64,000 nucleotides of DNA from Desarmillaria ectypa (lineage: Eukaryota > Basidiomycota > Agaricomycetes > Agaricales > Physalacriaceae): positions 2,728,001 through 2,792,000 of the forward strand of contig JAUDYN010000005.1 in assembly GCA_030407005.1 (NCBI GenBank). The letters are read 5' to 3'. Of the stretch, positions 12,543 to 24,330 are shown one piece after another. Numbering within the stretch: position 1 is the stretch's first letter; the number at the start of each line of letters is the position of its first letter. The translations under genes were made by a program, and so were the position numbers. The notes under the pieces were generated by a model. The model was not told the DNA's origin. It did not search any database and worked only from the letters and a program-made list of their open reading frames with translations.

Positions 12543-12899
12543 GCCTTAGTCCTTGGTGGTCACACAATGAGCACAATAGAGAGTCGAGCTTGCTCGTCGT
12601 GGAGGGCGGCTTCAAGACAGTGGGCACGTGTGGCCGTGTTAGTGGCCCACGTGAAAAGTAATCTCCGAGAACAAGATAAATTCGGCATCTCCACACAGCG
12701 AAGTATTCACCCTTTCAGCCAAGGCAACAAATATTAACGTCGCCTGAACAGTTAAGCTGCTCTACATGAGGAATAAATCAAGTAATGACTGTCTGTAGTG
12801 CGTACGTGTAGGCAGTAATGAGACAGAATATCCTGGCCGCCGATAGTACACTGATGAGTATTATTTATAAAGTTCTGACAGGAAACCAAAATGTCCTAT
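12543..12899. promoter_or_regulatory. Spacer: promoter of the 10627-12542 gene and 3' end of the GH16 gene
   Basis: 357 bases upstream of the membrane-protein start. It should hold that gene's promoter and the 3' UTR of the KRE6-like gene. No specific element is recognised. Confidence 0.35.
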
Positions 12900-15428
12900 C
12901 TAGCAGCCATCCACCAGGGAATTCTTAGGGAATGTCTGGCCGTAGTCGTTGACCCATGTTGTATAATTAGGATTAGAATATGCACCCGAATAGCTTCAAA
13001 TAGCTTCAGTATGCATCTCATAGAAGCAGAAAAGCGGACGCACGTCGCGATATATTCAGCCGTCGGAAAATCCTCCGGATCGCAGCCGATGTTAATATTA
13101 TCCGGATCCTGAACAAGTGTAAGAAAACAGCAGAACACGTCTGGAAAACGTTTCAACCAACCTGGTAGACACGGATCCAATCTATGAGCATGATCGCCGG
13201 AAAGGTGAGATGCTCCAAGTCTACATCTCCGAAGTTCGTTGACATTCCGAGATTCGCCAAGATATACTGCACGTCAGAAACACCTAAGGAAGCGTACAGC
13301 AAACGCATGAAAGAAGCGCCTACGAACCATGGGTTCTCTTGGAACGGGTCGGGCAGAAATTTCGGTATCCGTGTCAGCTCCTACGCCTGCGGCGTTTATG
13401 GTCCAAGCCACCTTTCCGTTGCTTACCCATGTGATATACTGCGGAAATGATATCATTAGCATAAGGACATACTAGTGAAAATCAAACCCTCTCACAGCGC
13501 CGTCAGAATCGTACCCTGAAGAACATTGCGTCAGTTCATCATGCGGCTTCAGAACCCCGACAGCAACTTACCAGGTTTGTACTGAAAGAATGTCCCCAAA
13601 TCAGTAAGATCTCATCTCAAAACGTCGACCGAGGTCACCTCAAAAGCGTAAGTAGCATAGCATCCGGTCGATAACTGATAGCATTCCGAGTTTGTCGTTG
13701 AAACCACTGAAGTTGCTTGCTGTGTCGATCCACCAATGTATGAGTTCAGTTCAGATATACTGCTGTCTGCAATGATCAGGTTGTCCGAACTGTTATCCCA
13801 AACGTATCCCTTGTTGAATGGCTGCCGCAAAGAATGGTCAAATGCGACCAACGAAGCGCAAGAAGAAGTCAACGCACTGCCCACTGTCCAGATAGCGATA
13901 CTTGGCCAATGTCATCGCTAACCTGCGCTTCGAAGACATCGATTTCGGGGGCAGAACGCCCGACATATGTGCCATCAGAATGTTTAGGTCCTGGATGGCT
14001 CTCGCCATCACAGGTGCACCGTGAGAGACGTTGTCCAGGCAGATATGAGAGCTCGTAATTCGAACTTGAGTAACCGCTAGTTAGCGCAGCCGTGGGCTCA
14101 TCATTAATAGTTTGGTTAGGCGCCGTCCCGACGTCACAAGTGTCGTACGTGTAAGGCCACTAAAAGCGAGATTAATACACGCGCAATGAGGATGGTAGTT
14201 GACATACCATCCCTTCCAGTGTCGCACCGTACCCTGCACGTCCTAGATTTCCCATGGCCCATACGGCGGGCCACAAACCGACAACATTGCTGATCCCGGG
14301 AAGCTGAACAGAGGCAGCTAAATAACCACCGGTGAAACAGAATTTGTTCCTGCAAGGAATCTATCAGACGGTGGCACAGATAATACAATCTGCCAGAAGG
14401 TTACCATGTCGACACCATACCTACGTCGCGTGAATCAGTGACATTACGTGTACGGAAGGTCGTGTTTACCTCCTTGGTAATCCAAGTCGTGTGTTTCTTT
14501 CTTGGACAAAGTGATTTGCAGAGAGCCATTCACAGTCGTTATTGCTGCAGGATCATACCACTCCATATTGTTCGTTGCCTGGGAGAAGCCATGAATAAAT
14601 CATCAGGTACTATCCGGATGAACCGTACCCAGTAATGCAGATCGACTGCTTCCCAGTAAGGGTCATCGCCAGAATAGAACGTACGCCCCTCTGTTTCGAA
14701 CTCATCCGAGAAGACAAGTTGCCACTCCGATCCATCTCGCCACGAAGTGAAAGTATAAGCATCTTCTGGGGTATCCGCGTCAATGAGGCCGAATTTACCA
14801 ATATCGGGAACCTGAATAAGAACATCAAAACGCCGCCAACATAAACCGTCTTCTGCTGACCTGGCCTGAAGAGTTGATCCCAAGATTCGGACTCGTTGTC
14901 GTGTTTAGGTCTTGCACGTATGTCATGATAGGGTACCCGATACTGCGAAGTGTAAGGGATTGATAGCGTCGACAGCAATACAGGTACTCACAATAGCATG
15001 AGGATTCCTGTACAAAGAATCGTCAAGCAGCCTACGTTGGCAATTCCTCGTCTTGAGAAAGAAAGATCGGCATCTTCCACAATCTTTCCACCGCGCACCA
15101 TGGCCAAGTGGAGGGCATCATCAGGCTCTTCGACGTTAGGCGACAGATTGGAGCCCCACGTCGAAGGGTCAGCACCGAGCGAAAACTATCGAACATTAAT
15201 GGATGATCATGGTCTATAAATTGGCACGTACTCTGCCAGATAATGACGGCGTTCTAGAGCTTGTTGACCCCACAGGATATGGGTTATCTCCCTGCAAGGC
15301 TGGTGAGAAACCTGCAAGCGGAACAGAGAAGTGCATACCCATTCTGAATCCCGATTGCGCAACCTCTGTGATGGACTACCGGTCAAAAGACTTATAGTGG
15401 ACGAATCGAAATGGCCACTCCGTGCCAT
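12900..15428 (-). CDS. KRE6: KRE6/SKN1-like GH16 protein, beta-glucan synthesis
   Basis: Type II membrane protein of the Kre6/Skn1 family, needed for beta-1,6-glucan in yeast. Sixteen exons (minus strand): 15428-15339, 15291-15232, 15185-14992, 14942-14861, 14811-14629, 14578-14470, 14420-14405, 14349-14208, 14159-13878, 13821-13639, 13581-13572, 13515-13496, 13438-13328, 13266-13162, 13108-13044, 12993-12900; 581 aa. Cytosolic N-terminus, then RRGIANVGCLTILCTGIL starting a TM helix at about residues 101-120, then VPDIGKFGLIDADTPEDAY, VFSDEFETEGRTFYSGDDP, GLWPAVWAMGNLGRAGYG, the GH16 catalytic motif PEIDVFEAQ (E364, D366, E369 by my count, all intact), GQWAPFNKGYVWDNSS, GKVAWTINAAGVGAD, DWIRVYQDPDNINIGCDP and the family tail YGQTFPKNSLVDGC. 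Exons 7, 11 and 12 are only 16, 10 and 20 nt. The last acceptor (12993) is the least certain junction. Confidence 0.93.
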
Positions 15429-15625
15429 GATCCAGGCAGAAAATGTGCGGACGAAAAGGTGGTGGAGAAGAGATGGGGGGGAAAATTAAAAGTCATCACC
15501 CTCGCCGCGTAGTTATCCTAAAAAAAGCCATTGTGATGCCTGAACATCACCAGCGGATTCTATAAATATGACTGCGCAGTTATGGTCAAGGAAGATACAT
15601 CGATGGACTTCCAGTCATTCAATGA
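15429..15625. promoter_or_regulatory. Promoter region of the KRE6-like gene
   Basis: Upstream of the ATG at 15428. On the minus strand the leader just before the start is pyrimidine-rich (CCCCCCATCTCTTCTCC), common in basidiomycete 5' leaders. No further element recognised. Confidence 0.35.
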
Positions 15626-16254
15626 CTAAATGTCATACAGCACCTCAGCACCACCCGAGAAAATCTCGAAGAATGGATGTTGCCCGTCGATCGAATGAGA
15701 AAAGGCAAGTCGACCTCCGTCCCACCGGTGTTCTACTACCACCTTGGACGGTCGGCCTCGAACCCGGAGTCGTTTCGTCATCAGATGAAATTGAACGTTG
15801 TAGGCACCGCGAGGCACATCAGGACGCTACGCAGTAGCTGCGATGCGGCCAGGCGCGACACTGGAACAATGATTATAGTCAAGCAACTATCACTGGTAGT
15901 CTATGACGGTGCTGTCATTGCAATGGGACAGGCCATCCATCGAAGGCTAGATGAGTGTAAGAGTTCCTTGTGAGATGGTGTCTGACAAGTTGTGGGAGAC
16001 AACCTGACGCCACAGAAGTCGGCACCGCCTCCGACGTTACTGTGATTGGCGATATGACGGCTGGAAGGACGACTACCTGAAAAAAAAGTGAAATAGGGTT
16101 GTGATTTGACAATACAGAGGATTTGTTTCCTAGACTGGTGAATGAATACATTAAAATTATACCTTGACTCAAACGTCACAGCAATCGCAGAGTTGGAGAA
16201 TCGCAGATACTTGAGGGCAACGGCTGTAGCATCTATTGGCTACTATCAACAATG
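15626..16254 (-). CDS. Possible multi-exon hypothetical protein, model incomplete
   Basis: Two stretches on the minus strand look coding. One (about 16231-16156) reads PIDATAVALKYLRFSNSAI followed by AVTFES up to a plausible GT donor. The other (about 15837-15626) runs from RPDVPRGAYNVQFHLMTKR through VVVEHRWDGGRLAFSHSIDG to a stop after EVLYDI. Between them lie frames with VVLPAVISPITVTSEAVP or SRPSSRHIANHSNVGGGAD. I could not find splice sites that join all pieces, nor a start codon. It may be a real intron-rich gene or a decayed one. Family not recognised. It lies between two other minus-strand genes. Confidence 0.3.
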
Positions 16255-16315
16255 TGATGTTTTACGACAGACTGAAAAAGGATCAACTAACAACGCAGCA
16301 GAAATACACCTTGAT

Positions 16316-17063
16316 TTATTCCTTGCGAAGACGCAATACAAGCCAATGTCGATATACGAAATATGCAAGGCAGGCGATGATGGCGATAGCAAAGACAATG
16401 GTCTTCGAACCAATGACAGACACCTCTTTCTCAACCTGATGAAGAGTTCAACGGGGGTGACTCAATCGAAAGACATCACCTACCACAGACGTGAAGGGCG
16501 AAAGTATAGGTATCGTGAAATGGGAGGGTAGGAGCCAACGTTGCGGACGTTGTGTACGACGCTGGTTCACATGCGATATGCAGACAATTAATATTGCGAG
16601 GAATACTATGACGCCGAGTAGGGCCCACTAGTATATACGATCAGGAATGGACCGAATACCAGCGAGGCAAGGACACACCGTCAGTTTCTCCGTTCTCGCG
16701 ATTTTATCCTCATTTGCCTTCATAAGAGCATTCCGTTCCCGCTACCAAGGTCATTGCGGTCAGGAGACACCGAAACGAACAACGAATGCTCACTGAACGC
16801 TTCAGTTCTTCACCGAACGAAAGTGAACGAAGTTCCCGATGATGCTCTGTTCGTGCTGACAGTAAGGCCTCCGCAGTCAATGCTCGAGCAGCCCAGTACT
16901 GCTCAACGCGATTTCGAGGCGTTACATCGTCTTGAGGTGCTGGTACTGTCCCGCTAGGGTCAAGTGAATATTTGGTCGAAACACTGGTACCAACGACCTG
17001 TACAGCACTAGAAAACGGTACTTTAGTGGGTGAATTCGGTAAAGGTCGTTTCAATTTGTTCAT
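16316..17063 (-). CDS. Hypothetical two-TM membrane protein with coiled coil
   Basis: Four exons on the minus strand: 17063-16794, 16741-16679, 16627-16484, 16435-16316; 198 aa. All junctions are phase 0 and splice signals are standard. Residues 1-60 are low-complexity (Ser/Thr/Pro). Residues about 60-110 are charged and helical (VEQYWAARALTAEALLSART ... RERNALMKANEDKIARTEKL), a likely coiled coil. TM1 follows (WALLGVIVFLAILIVCISHV), then a basic linker with RWLLPSHFTIPILSPF, then TM2 (TIVFAIAIIACLAYFVYRHW) and a short basic tail ending RLRKE. The good frame agreement across three introns and two clean helices argue for a real gene. No family recognised. An endomembrane or organelle location is a guess. 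Confidence 0.65.
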
Positions 17064-17320
17064 ATCTTAGAAACGTAGAGCACCTTGAAGGTGGTTGGTG
17101 AGAAAAGTACCAACATTACGTCATCTCACAGCCACAAGAGTAGCGGCATCCATAGTATCTTGCTCTAGGATAAATACAGTTTATACTAGCTACAACATGG
17201 AAATATACGGTTTAAACGGAGGGAGCATGGCCGGTGCGTCCTGCCGCTCGAAATGTGACGTTGTACATGCGAATTGGTGACTTTAAGCCGATCTAGTCAG
17301 CGTTGACAGACAACTGCAAT

Positions 17321-19470
17321 CTACGGGCGCTGTTGCTTCTCATTATTGCCCTGATCCTCCCACACGGAGGGTGCTACCGATCCAATATGGCGCTCCTCAT
17401 CGCCTGCAAGACCCCATCTAACCGCCTCTCTCTCGATCTCGGCGGTAGTGAGCCGAGGTAGCTCGTTGCCAACCTTGACATACCACTCGCCTTTTGTGTA
17501 GGCCTTGGCAAAGACAATGTCGATCTCTTCCAGTGTGCGACCCTTGGTCTCAACATAGAAGAGCCAAATGAAAGGGAAGAAGCACAAGTTAACGATGCCG
17601 AAGAAGAGGAAGGTGCCGAAACCACCTAGACTATCGAGCATGGGAGGGGTCCACATAACAACAGCAAAGTTCCATAGCCAGTTTGTCATGGTAGAGATGG
17701 CATTAGCGTTCGTACGGATAGCGTTGGGATTAATTTCAGCCGGTAGAAGCCAAGGCAATTCAAGCCATGTGCTAAAGTAGATATTAAAAGATCGTAGCAG
17801 TCTAAATATTGCGGAACACCGTACCATCCGAAAGACATAAGGAAGAGGAAGAGGGCTACAACAGCACCGTACGTCGCAGTGTTTTCTGTATCACCCTTCA
17901 CATTGTAAGGGATGAGACAAAAGCATGCAAGGAACTAAACGAAGCATTGAGAATCTCGCCATAACGCCGCAAGTTGTCACTGACCATAGACAGTGCTTGA
18001 CCAGCAGTACCCCACAAAAACATCTTGCGCCGACCAAGGCGTTCAATCATAGGGTATGAACCAAAAGCAGAAAGAGCATAAACTGTAGAGTTGACCCCTC
18101 CTAGTATGAGTGCAAGCTGACGATCGAGACCAATATACGTCTGGAAAATGACAGGGCTAATGGCACGAGCGTGAATTTCATCGGTAAATATCAGATTATT
18201 CATAAGACGCACGCAAAGTAAATGATTGCATTGCATCCACCAATCTGCTGGAAAAGCTGACTGGAAGCACCGATGAGCGTGCGCCTGAAGTGCTGTGAAG
18301 GACCGCTGGTGAAGACGTGCTTAATTTGAAGTTCACCGACAGACTCAAGGGCTTCGACAATGACGCGCTTCTGCTGCTGAGTAGCCTCTGAGTCGACGCG
18401 TTCAGCACTCAATGCTGCAACGACGTGTTCTCCCTCCACGGTCTGTCCAGTAGACAACAAGTAACGCGGAGACTCGGGTAGTTGGGAGATACCTAGGACA
18501 AGTAGCACCGCAAATATGATCTGAAGGCCGATGGGAAGACGCCATGAGAGAGACGTATCGATGTAGGACAGTCCAAAATCGATCCAGTATGCAATGACTA
18601 TATTTGCAATCAGTTTCTAATCGCATAACTAGAATGAAGATTCAGCATACCAGTGCCCATAGCGATCATACTTGCTTCAATGCAAATATGGAGACCTCGG
18701 TTGTGAGCCTTTGAGCACTCTGCTTGCCAACTGGGGATCGTTGCGGTATTAAGACCATTTCCGAAACCCGTGACGATACGTCCAATCACGAATTGATGTC
18801 CGGCTTTATGACTGCACATGAGATATGATATGAAGAAACGTAAGTCCTAATTCATCGGAAACGAGCGAAGTCATTCAACGTACCCAGGCATAGAAGTGAT
18901 CTGGATAAGAGCTCCGATGGAGACCCAGGAAGCGCCTGCCGGAACCCCGTCAATGAATACAACTGACAGAATGTGAAGACATGAAAACTTCACCGATCAT
19001 GATGATCTTTCTGCGTCCCAGTTTGTTGCCGTACATAAGGGCGAAGATCGCTCCTGCAAGGCATCCAACCTCGTAGATGGCGGTATAGAAAGCCTGCATT
19101 GTGGACGAATGCTTGCTTCCAACATTGTCCGGATTGAGATCCGGAAATATTCGATAGAACTGAGGGGCAGAGATGATACCCGACATCTGCGAAGTGTATG
19201 TTCATCAGAAGAGAAGAAGGGTCACAGGGCAGGAAAACGCACGACGCCCTGGTCATATCCAAACAATAGAAAACCTAGGACCAATCAGATGCCACCCTGG
19301 ACAATGCGAAAAGGGCCATTCTCACCAAGAGTAGCAGTAATAGTGACAGCTGTAAGGAGTCTGTCGCCACTAAGTCCCATGTAATGAGGTATGCCATCCT
19401 TGACGGTAGCCCGAACGTTCTCCGTGGAAACTTTTGCCTCGTACTTCTCAGACGGAGGAGAGTCAGTCAT
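17321..19470 (-). CDS. MFS sugar transporter
   Basis: Twelve-TM major facilitator of the fungal hexose/polyol porter group. Nine exons (minus): 19470-19326, 19274-19243, 19186-18994, 18935-18884, 18811-18651, 18597-18213, 18156-17985, 17934-17825, 17771-17321; 566 aa. Signature motifs in order: LGFLLFGYDQGVMSGI, YEVGCLAGAIFALMYGNKLG with GRRK, VIGRIVTGFGNGLNT, PESPRYLL, LFQQIGGCNAIIYF, ERLGRRK, TWLELPWLLPAEINP and VETKGRTLEEID. I start at the ATG at 19470 because the longer frame upstream begins with TTG. The intron at 18936-18993 uses donor GTGAAG and was chosen because it restores MIGASWVSIGALIQ. Substrate cannot be read from sequence. No damage seen. Confidence 0.9.
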
Positions 19471-20682
19471 GATAGTCTTCAAGATAGATGTCAATGGTAG
19501 AGATGAGTAATAAAAGTCAGGACGTGAGCAAGCCTCAAATCGGAAAGCTTGATGGAAGTCGGACTGTTGTTGGCGGATAGATCAAATCACGCGTAAGCAG
19601 ACGGCAACTGGAGGGAAACGAAGAAGCCATCTCGAAGGTATCCTGTCTTATATACAAAAATGAACGCAGTTTAACTCCGAAGCTTTTAGAGCTAGTGACG
19701 CACAAAGATACATCACGCGGAAAAGTATTCCTGATCGCCCTTGGCGAAACGTAACATAAATAGAACCTCTCCACACTCCTCCCGTTGAAATTCGAAGCGC
19801 ATTGTATTTGACTGCCATACCCATAAGTTTTTCCGTCCACCCCTTCTTTTGGATCCAACACTCAAAATTGTTTCTGCTTCACTATTCTTATCAGCGGCCT
19901 TCCTGGCATCACACACATCTCGACTCTGCCACCAATGACCGATCAGAAAACCAGTAAGCCCGGATGTTTTTATAAACCAATTATTGTGGGGTCGAACCTT
20001 GTTTTGAGATTCAGCTCCACGACCATGCAGCCGTGTAACCGAGTAGACTTATGAATTTGTACTGCCGACTAACGCGCACCGGGTCGGGTTGTTTCGGGAA
20101 TCTGCCAGCATTCTTGGTCCTAGCACGCCTTCGGAGGAAGAATAATCTCTGCATATTTATAGCACGGAAGAGCGCGATGAATGGCACCAGAAGCATCGCT
20201 AAACATAGCAGAGTAAAGGTGAAATGCTTGAACGATTGATGAACAACGAATTGTCAATCCTGAAAATTGAAGCACCTACATCAGGTCTCCCGAGCTCCAA
20301 GGACTGTTCTATCAGCATGCCCAGTGGCCCATATTTCTTCCGACTTGAATTACTCCTAAACACGAAAAGTAATGTGGCGCCAGAGTGATGTAGTTCTTTA
20401 TCAAATACTAGTGATGACTTGAACGGCGCGGAGCTCGAGCAGCAGTTTCCAGCCTACAAATTCCCGCAGCGCCCCAACTGAGAAGCCCTAAAAGCTGCAT
20501 GAGAATTATCGTAGAAAAGATCCATATATAATATCAGTAAAGAATCCCAATTTTTTAAACCAGCTATTAGAAATTTCAGCAGGGTGTTTTACTCCTCGGA
20601 TCTTGTTTAGGATCGAATCATCCACTGACTGCGTGTGCTATAGATACAGACTCGCGGCCGCAGGTAAACTGCAGAAGTACAG
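19471..20682. other. Intergenic, transporter promoter side
   Basis: 1.2 kb upstream of the transporter start. Minus-strand frames near 19535-19916 and a + frame at 20051-20239 carry no motifs and conflict with one another. Nothing named. Confidence 0.45.
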
Positions 20683-21580
20683 CTAAAAAGAAGGCTGGCG
20701 GACAAGCGTGGGTGAGCCAGTGAGGCAGCTGAGAACCACTGAAAAGTGTCCATTACCAGCATCCATGGCAACCTCAAGCAATGCGGCTCGAAGAAGGGCA
20801 TAGAGACTTGGTTCACTTTGCGAAGCCATCGCGCAGCACTGGTAGAAATAATCTGCCTGAAAGTTAACAATTGTTGCCTAGATGTGAACTAGAGCAGCCA
20901 TCAAGACGAATTTCAAAGGGCGCGCAGAGGAAGATGCTAAGATATGACGGACCCAGATAGGATGCATAATATACGGAAATTAGCACGCAACCATACTAGC
21001 CTCAGAAGCGCTTGAGCAAATTAGGACGAATTTGTTGGTAACGGCATACGTGGTCGGGTCGTATTCAACGTCCATTCCAAAAAGAATTATCTCTAGCCGG
21101 CGGCAAAAAGCGACGGCATCAGTATCGAAAATTGCCTCTTCGAAACGGACAACGGCGGCCCGTTGGGGTTAGGCAGAACCGGCGCTTGCACTGGAGAATG
21201 TATAATTCGCATAGAGTGGATATGTTCCAGGCTGGAACTCAAGTCACTCTGGAGTTTGGATGAAAGTTAGGTGATCCGTTCGAAGGCTGGCCAGTATAAC
21301 TGTATATTTGTGGTTGTACAAGAGACAAATGCTTCCCTCCTTCCCTACATGTCAAGTGGCAGTTTCCAAAGCCTTTCACCCCCTCTACCTGTACACAAAC
21401 AGCGATCCATGCGATCGCGTCAATAGCAGCTGTTCTGATCAAAAGATCGAAAAGATTAAACGCAAGTCCTTCGGCCTGGCTGACGAGACGCCGAATCTTT
21501 TGAACAGCTGATGGTTCGATTGTAGTGGGCATTTCGCGAGATGGAATACTAACTACATCATAGGCATGAATTCTATGCAT
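20683..21580 (-). CDS. Hypothetical intron-containing gene, tentative
   Basis: Minus-strand pieces that look coding. An N-terminal exon (21580 or 21532 down to about 21394) ends LIRTAAIDAIAWIAVCVQ before a GT donor. A middle segment contains AIFDTDAVAFCRRLEIILFG then MDVEYDPTTYAVTNKFVLIC. A last exon (about 20854-20683) runs ADYFYQCCAMASQSEPSLYA then LLRAALLEVAMDAGNGHFSV to a stop at 20683. Amino-acid composition is protein-like and stops are absent within each piece. The junctions are uncertain: the middle segment has a stop just upstream, so an unseen exon or an early acceptor is required. No family recognised. Confidence 0.33.
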
Positions 21581-22033
21581 CGAGCAACAGAATAGTGACA
21601 GTTCTACCAGTGGGAATACGATGAATATAGCACTACCACCTCCATGGAACGTCTATATAACTGACACACCGTCGTTCCCTCAATATAGTCCAACGGCAGT
21701 CGAATGATGACAAAAAGTCTGGTAACCTTCCGGCATTCCTCATGACCAGGAAATGGAGGAAAGCCTCACTAGGAGGCCGAACATGTCCAGCAGAATATGA
21801 ATCAACCCTGGATAAGATGGGTTAATCATTGGTGGGGGAATTGAGGACATGATATCGATTTGCTAGGATTTCTGCGGGGGTGAGGCTTTGTCGGTGCGTG
21901 GAAGTGCAGAAGAATCACTGGAGCGCTGACCATATACAAACCAAGCAATGCTCTCGGCTTTGATCTATCAAAGAAATCAAAGCCTATTCCTTAGAGACCA
22001 CCGTAATCACCCACATTCTTTTAAATATTTCGG
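21581..22033. other. Intergenic, nothing identified
   Basis: About 450 bases with no convincing frame. It should include the upstream region of the tentative gene at 20683-21580 and the 3' side of the membrane-protein gene that ends at 22034. Confidence 0.4.
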
Positions 22034-22402
22034 TCACCAATAAATATGCGACCCTGACGGGTAGCGTCGCTTCCGCCTCTTGCAAAAGATGACGAGGATT
22101 ATGACCCCAATAGCCAAAACAACTACAACGCACGCGACTCCACCGGCGATGGCAACGTCTCTCCGACCTTTGCCAAGGAAATGATTATCTGTGTTCCCAG
22201 AAGCTGGTGCTGAGGAAGTAGAATGAGAGGAGGATAGTAGGGATTTGGAAGGATAGATTAAAACCGTGTGCGACTCAATTTGGATGATCGAGTCGGAGAC
22301 GACCACGGTCTGTGGAACAATTGTTGTGATAGATTGGACCTCTTGAGTCGTGATGACACTTGTGGAAGACACATCCTGGTCGTTATTACGCGCTTCAGTC
22401 AT
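22034..22402 (-). CDS. Single-pass membrane protein, Ser/Thr-rich ectodomain; N-terminus incomplete
   Basis: Open frame of 122 aa from ATG 22402. A Ser/Thr-rich segment (SSTSVITTQEVQSITTIVPQ, SSSHSTSSAPASG) precedes one strong TM helix (VAIAGGVACVVVVLAIGVII) and a short basic tail (CKRRKRRYPSGSHIYW). This layout is that of mucin-like or WSC-sensor-like surface proteins. The frame stays open upstream of the ATG to about 22450, and a plausible further exon reading TVSSCQDIPHSVSLTR lies at 22490-22540, so the true start and any signal peptide probably lie in upstream exons up to about 22700. The intron joining them was not resolved. Confidence 0.5.
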   Translation of the reverse strand: MTEARNNDQDVSSTSVITTQEVQSITTIVPQTVVVSDSIIQIESHTVLIYPSKSLLSSSHSTSSAPASGNTDNHFLGKGRRDVAIAGGVACVVVVLAIGVIILVIFCKRRKRRYPSGSHIYW

Positions 22403-22560
22403 GCTAGGAAAAGGATACACAGGAGAGTTCGACTCTTGGGAAGGGGATTCATAAGCTCCAAGTATCAGTTATACTGCTGTTGTTTACCCGGGTTAAAGAG
22501 ACAGAGTGCGGGATGTCTTGGCACGAGCTGACCGTGGTAAGACGACTCTCACGAGTTGTC

Positions 22561-23288
22561 ACTGCTGATCAAGGGAAAGTTCCCAGCACTATACAATGAT
22601 GTTAGTGCTAAATCCCAGATAGAGAGAAAGAAGTCTGATCTCTCCGTATGTAAACCCCGATGCGCGAGTTATTAGGTGATAACGACCATGAAGTAGACAT
22701 CAAACACGCGATTTGGAGGCAAACATTTGGGACATAGCTGCGAGGAAACCTTCTAGAAGACCTAGATTATAGTACTCCAAGCCTTTTGGAGTTTACAAAG
22801 TTTAGAAGTTACATAGCCTAAGATAGAAGCCTATCCTTCGCCCGTCTTCAGTGTCCGGAGGATAGGAGAACTATAGGCCGCTTATTGGAGAGGTCAGAAG
22901 TTGAAAACAGTGCTCCAAACATCGCTGCTGCCTCAATGGAACGAGGAATGAAAATTGCGATGGATCTTTATCGTCAGGTTCACAGATGTCCACAGGTGAC
23001 TCCAACGTTCTGTTCGACTTGTCTGTTCGACTTTGACGTATTCTTGTCCTAGTCTGCATTCACGCCCTACCTGGTCCTTTGGTAATTGGTCCCGGTTCCT
23101 AGATGACAGAAGCAAGAGACCATGAGAACGAAAGCAAACTTGGAGTCGAGCCAGGTCCAATTCGGCCCGGACGGTCCGGTGTCCACATTGCTCAGAATAA
23201 GCCGGCTTATGGGTCCCCGTGAGTTCGATTATGATACAGTTAGCTCAGGGAAATGATTTAATGTTGACCTTGGGATTGGCTGTGCGAA
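22561..23288. other. Intergenic, nothing identified
   Basis: Apart from possible upstream exons of the membrane protein, no supported feature. Minus-strand frames near 22871-23160 lack motifs. Confidence 0.4.
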
Positions 23289-24330
23289 ATGGCAAGGTTT
23301 CTCGATTTACCGCAAGTAATTGTCAATGATATCGTTGACGATCTACAAAACGATCGTTCCATCCTGATTACCCTTCTTTCCGTTTCTCGTCCATCGCGCT
23401 TTCGCGCACAAGTCTATTTATTCTGTATCATAAGAATCAAGCACGTCCTGGACTTCAATGCATTTATTGCTTTGTGTAGCCTATCCGCTGAAAGAACGAG
23501 GCTCGTCAAAACACTACACCTTTATCTTGATTTTTAATTCACCTCCGCTGCTTTGGAAACTCCCATCGTCTCGTTAATGCCGACCCGTTGTATCTCAGCT
23601 CCTCCAACCCCCTATCAAATAAGATGTCTTGAATGTTCTGTCACCATTGCCTGTAACTACTCTGGTTCTCAGGCGTGTTGCATTACAGGGCGATGCAGGT
23701 ATTTACGATATCTTCACTATATTCCTCGAAATCAAGCATTTCTCTGCTTGTTCTGTTTCCTCGATGCGTATGCTATTTATGAGTGGCATAAAGGTCCCTT
23801 TATAGATGAGTTCTCCCTATTCGACTCGTTGACTTTGGTATACATCGTACCACATTCAGTCTTTCGTGGGCTTCGAAAACTGTCCATTGAAGGATCCATC
23901 TCCGGGACATTTGAAGTCACTCGGGCGCTCCTGGAGACATTACTCGCACCACGCTTCGAGAATTGTGCCTCATCAATCTTTTGGTGGAGCATAAGTGGCT
24001 TTTACAGGGGAGCGATGACCACTAACGGCTTCTTATGCAGGGAGAGGCTGGGGGTCTTATAACGATCTTGATACCAGTCACATTCGATCGCTCACCCTTC
24101 GGGTTCATGTCGATGCCAATCCATCCTACACGGCATATGTCTTCACGGACTTAGAATTCAACAAGGTGACTGCCAATCAATGATTGTTGGACAATATTTT
24201 CACTTGATGCTATGCCAGGTCAGCGCCTCCGCCGCGGTTATCGTTACGCAGTATCCTATTCACCGGAAACAGAGGCCTCGGATGCTTATCCATGATACTT
24301 CGACCTGTCCATATGTTGGTCGTGCGTACA
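23289..24330 (+). pseudogene. F-box protein relic
   Basis: Opens with MARFLDLPQVIVNDIVDDLQ then NDRSILITLLSVSR, a clear F-box of the agaricomycete type, and continues RLVKTLHLYLDF before a stop at 23537. Family-like leucine-rich pieces then appear in other frames: LPVTTLVLRRVALQG, FRGLRKLSIEGSISG, and HIRSLTLRVHVDANPSYTAY near 24075-24145. At least three frame changes are needed and standard splice sites do not supply them. I call it a pseudogene; a heavily intron-broken live gene is less likely. Confidence 0.55.

Noticed and set aside
19535..19916. Minus-strand frames upstream of the sugar transporter
   Set aside because: Could have been an N-terminal extension, but the transporter start at 19470 is complete and the frames do not join it.
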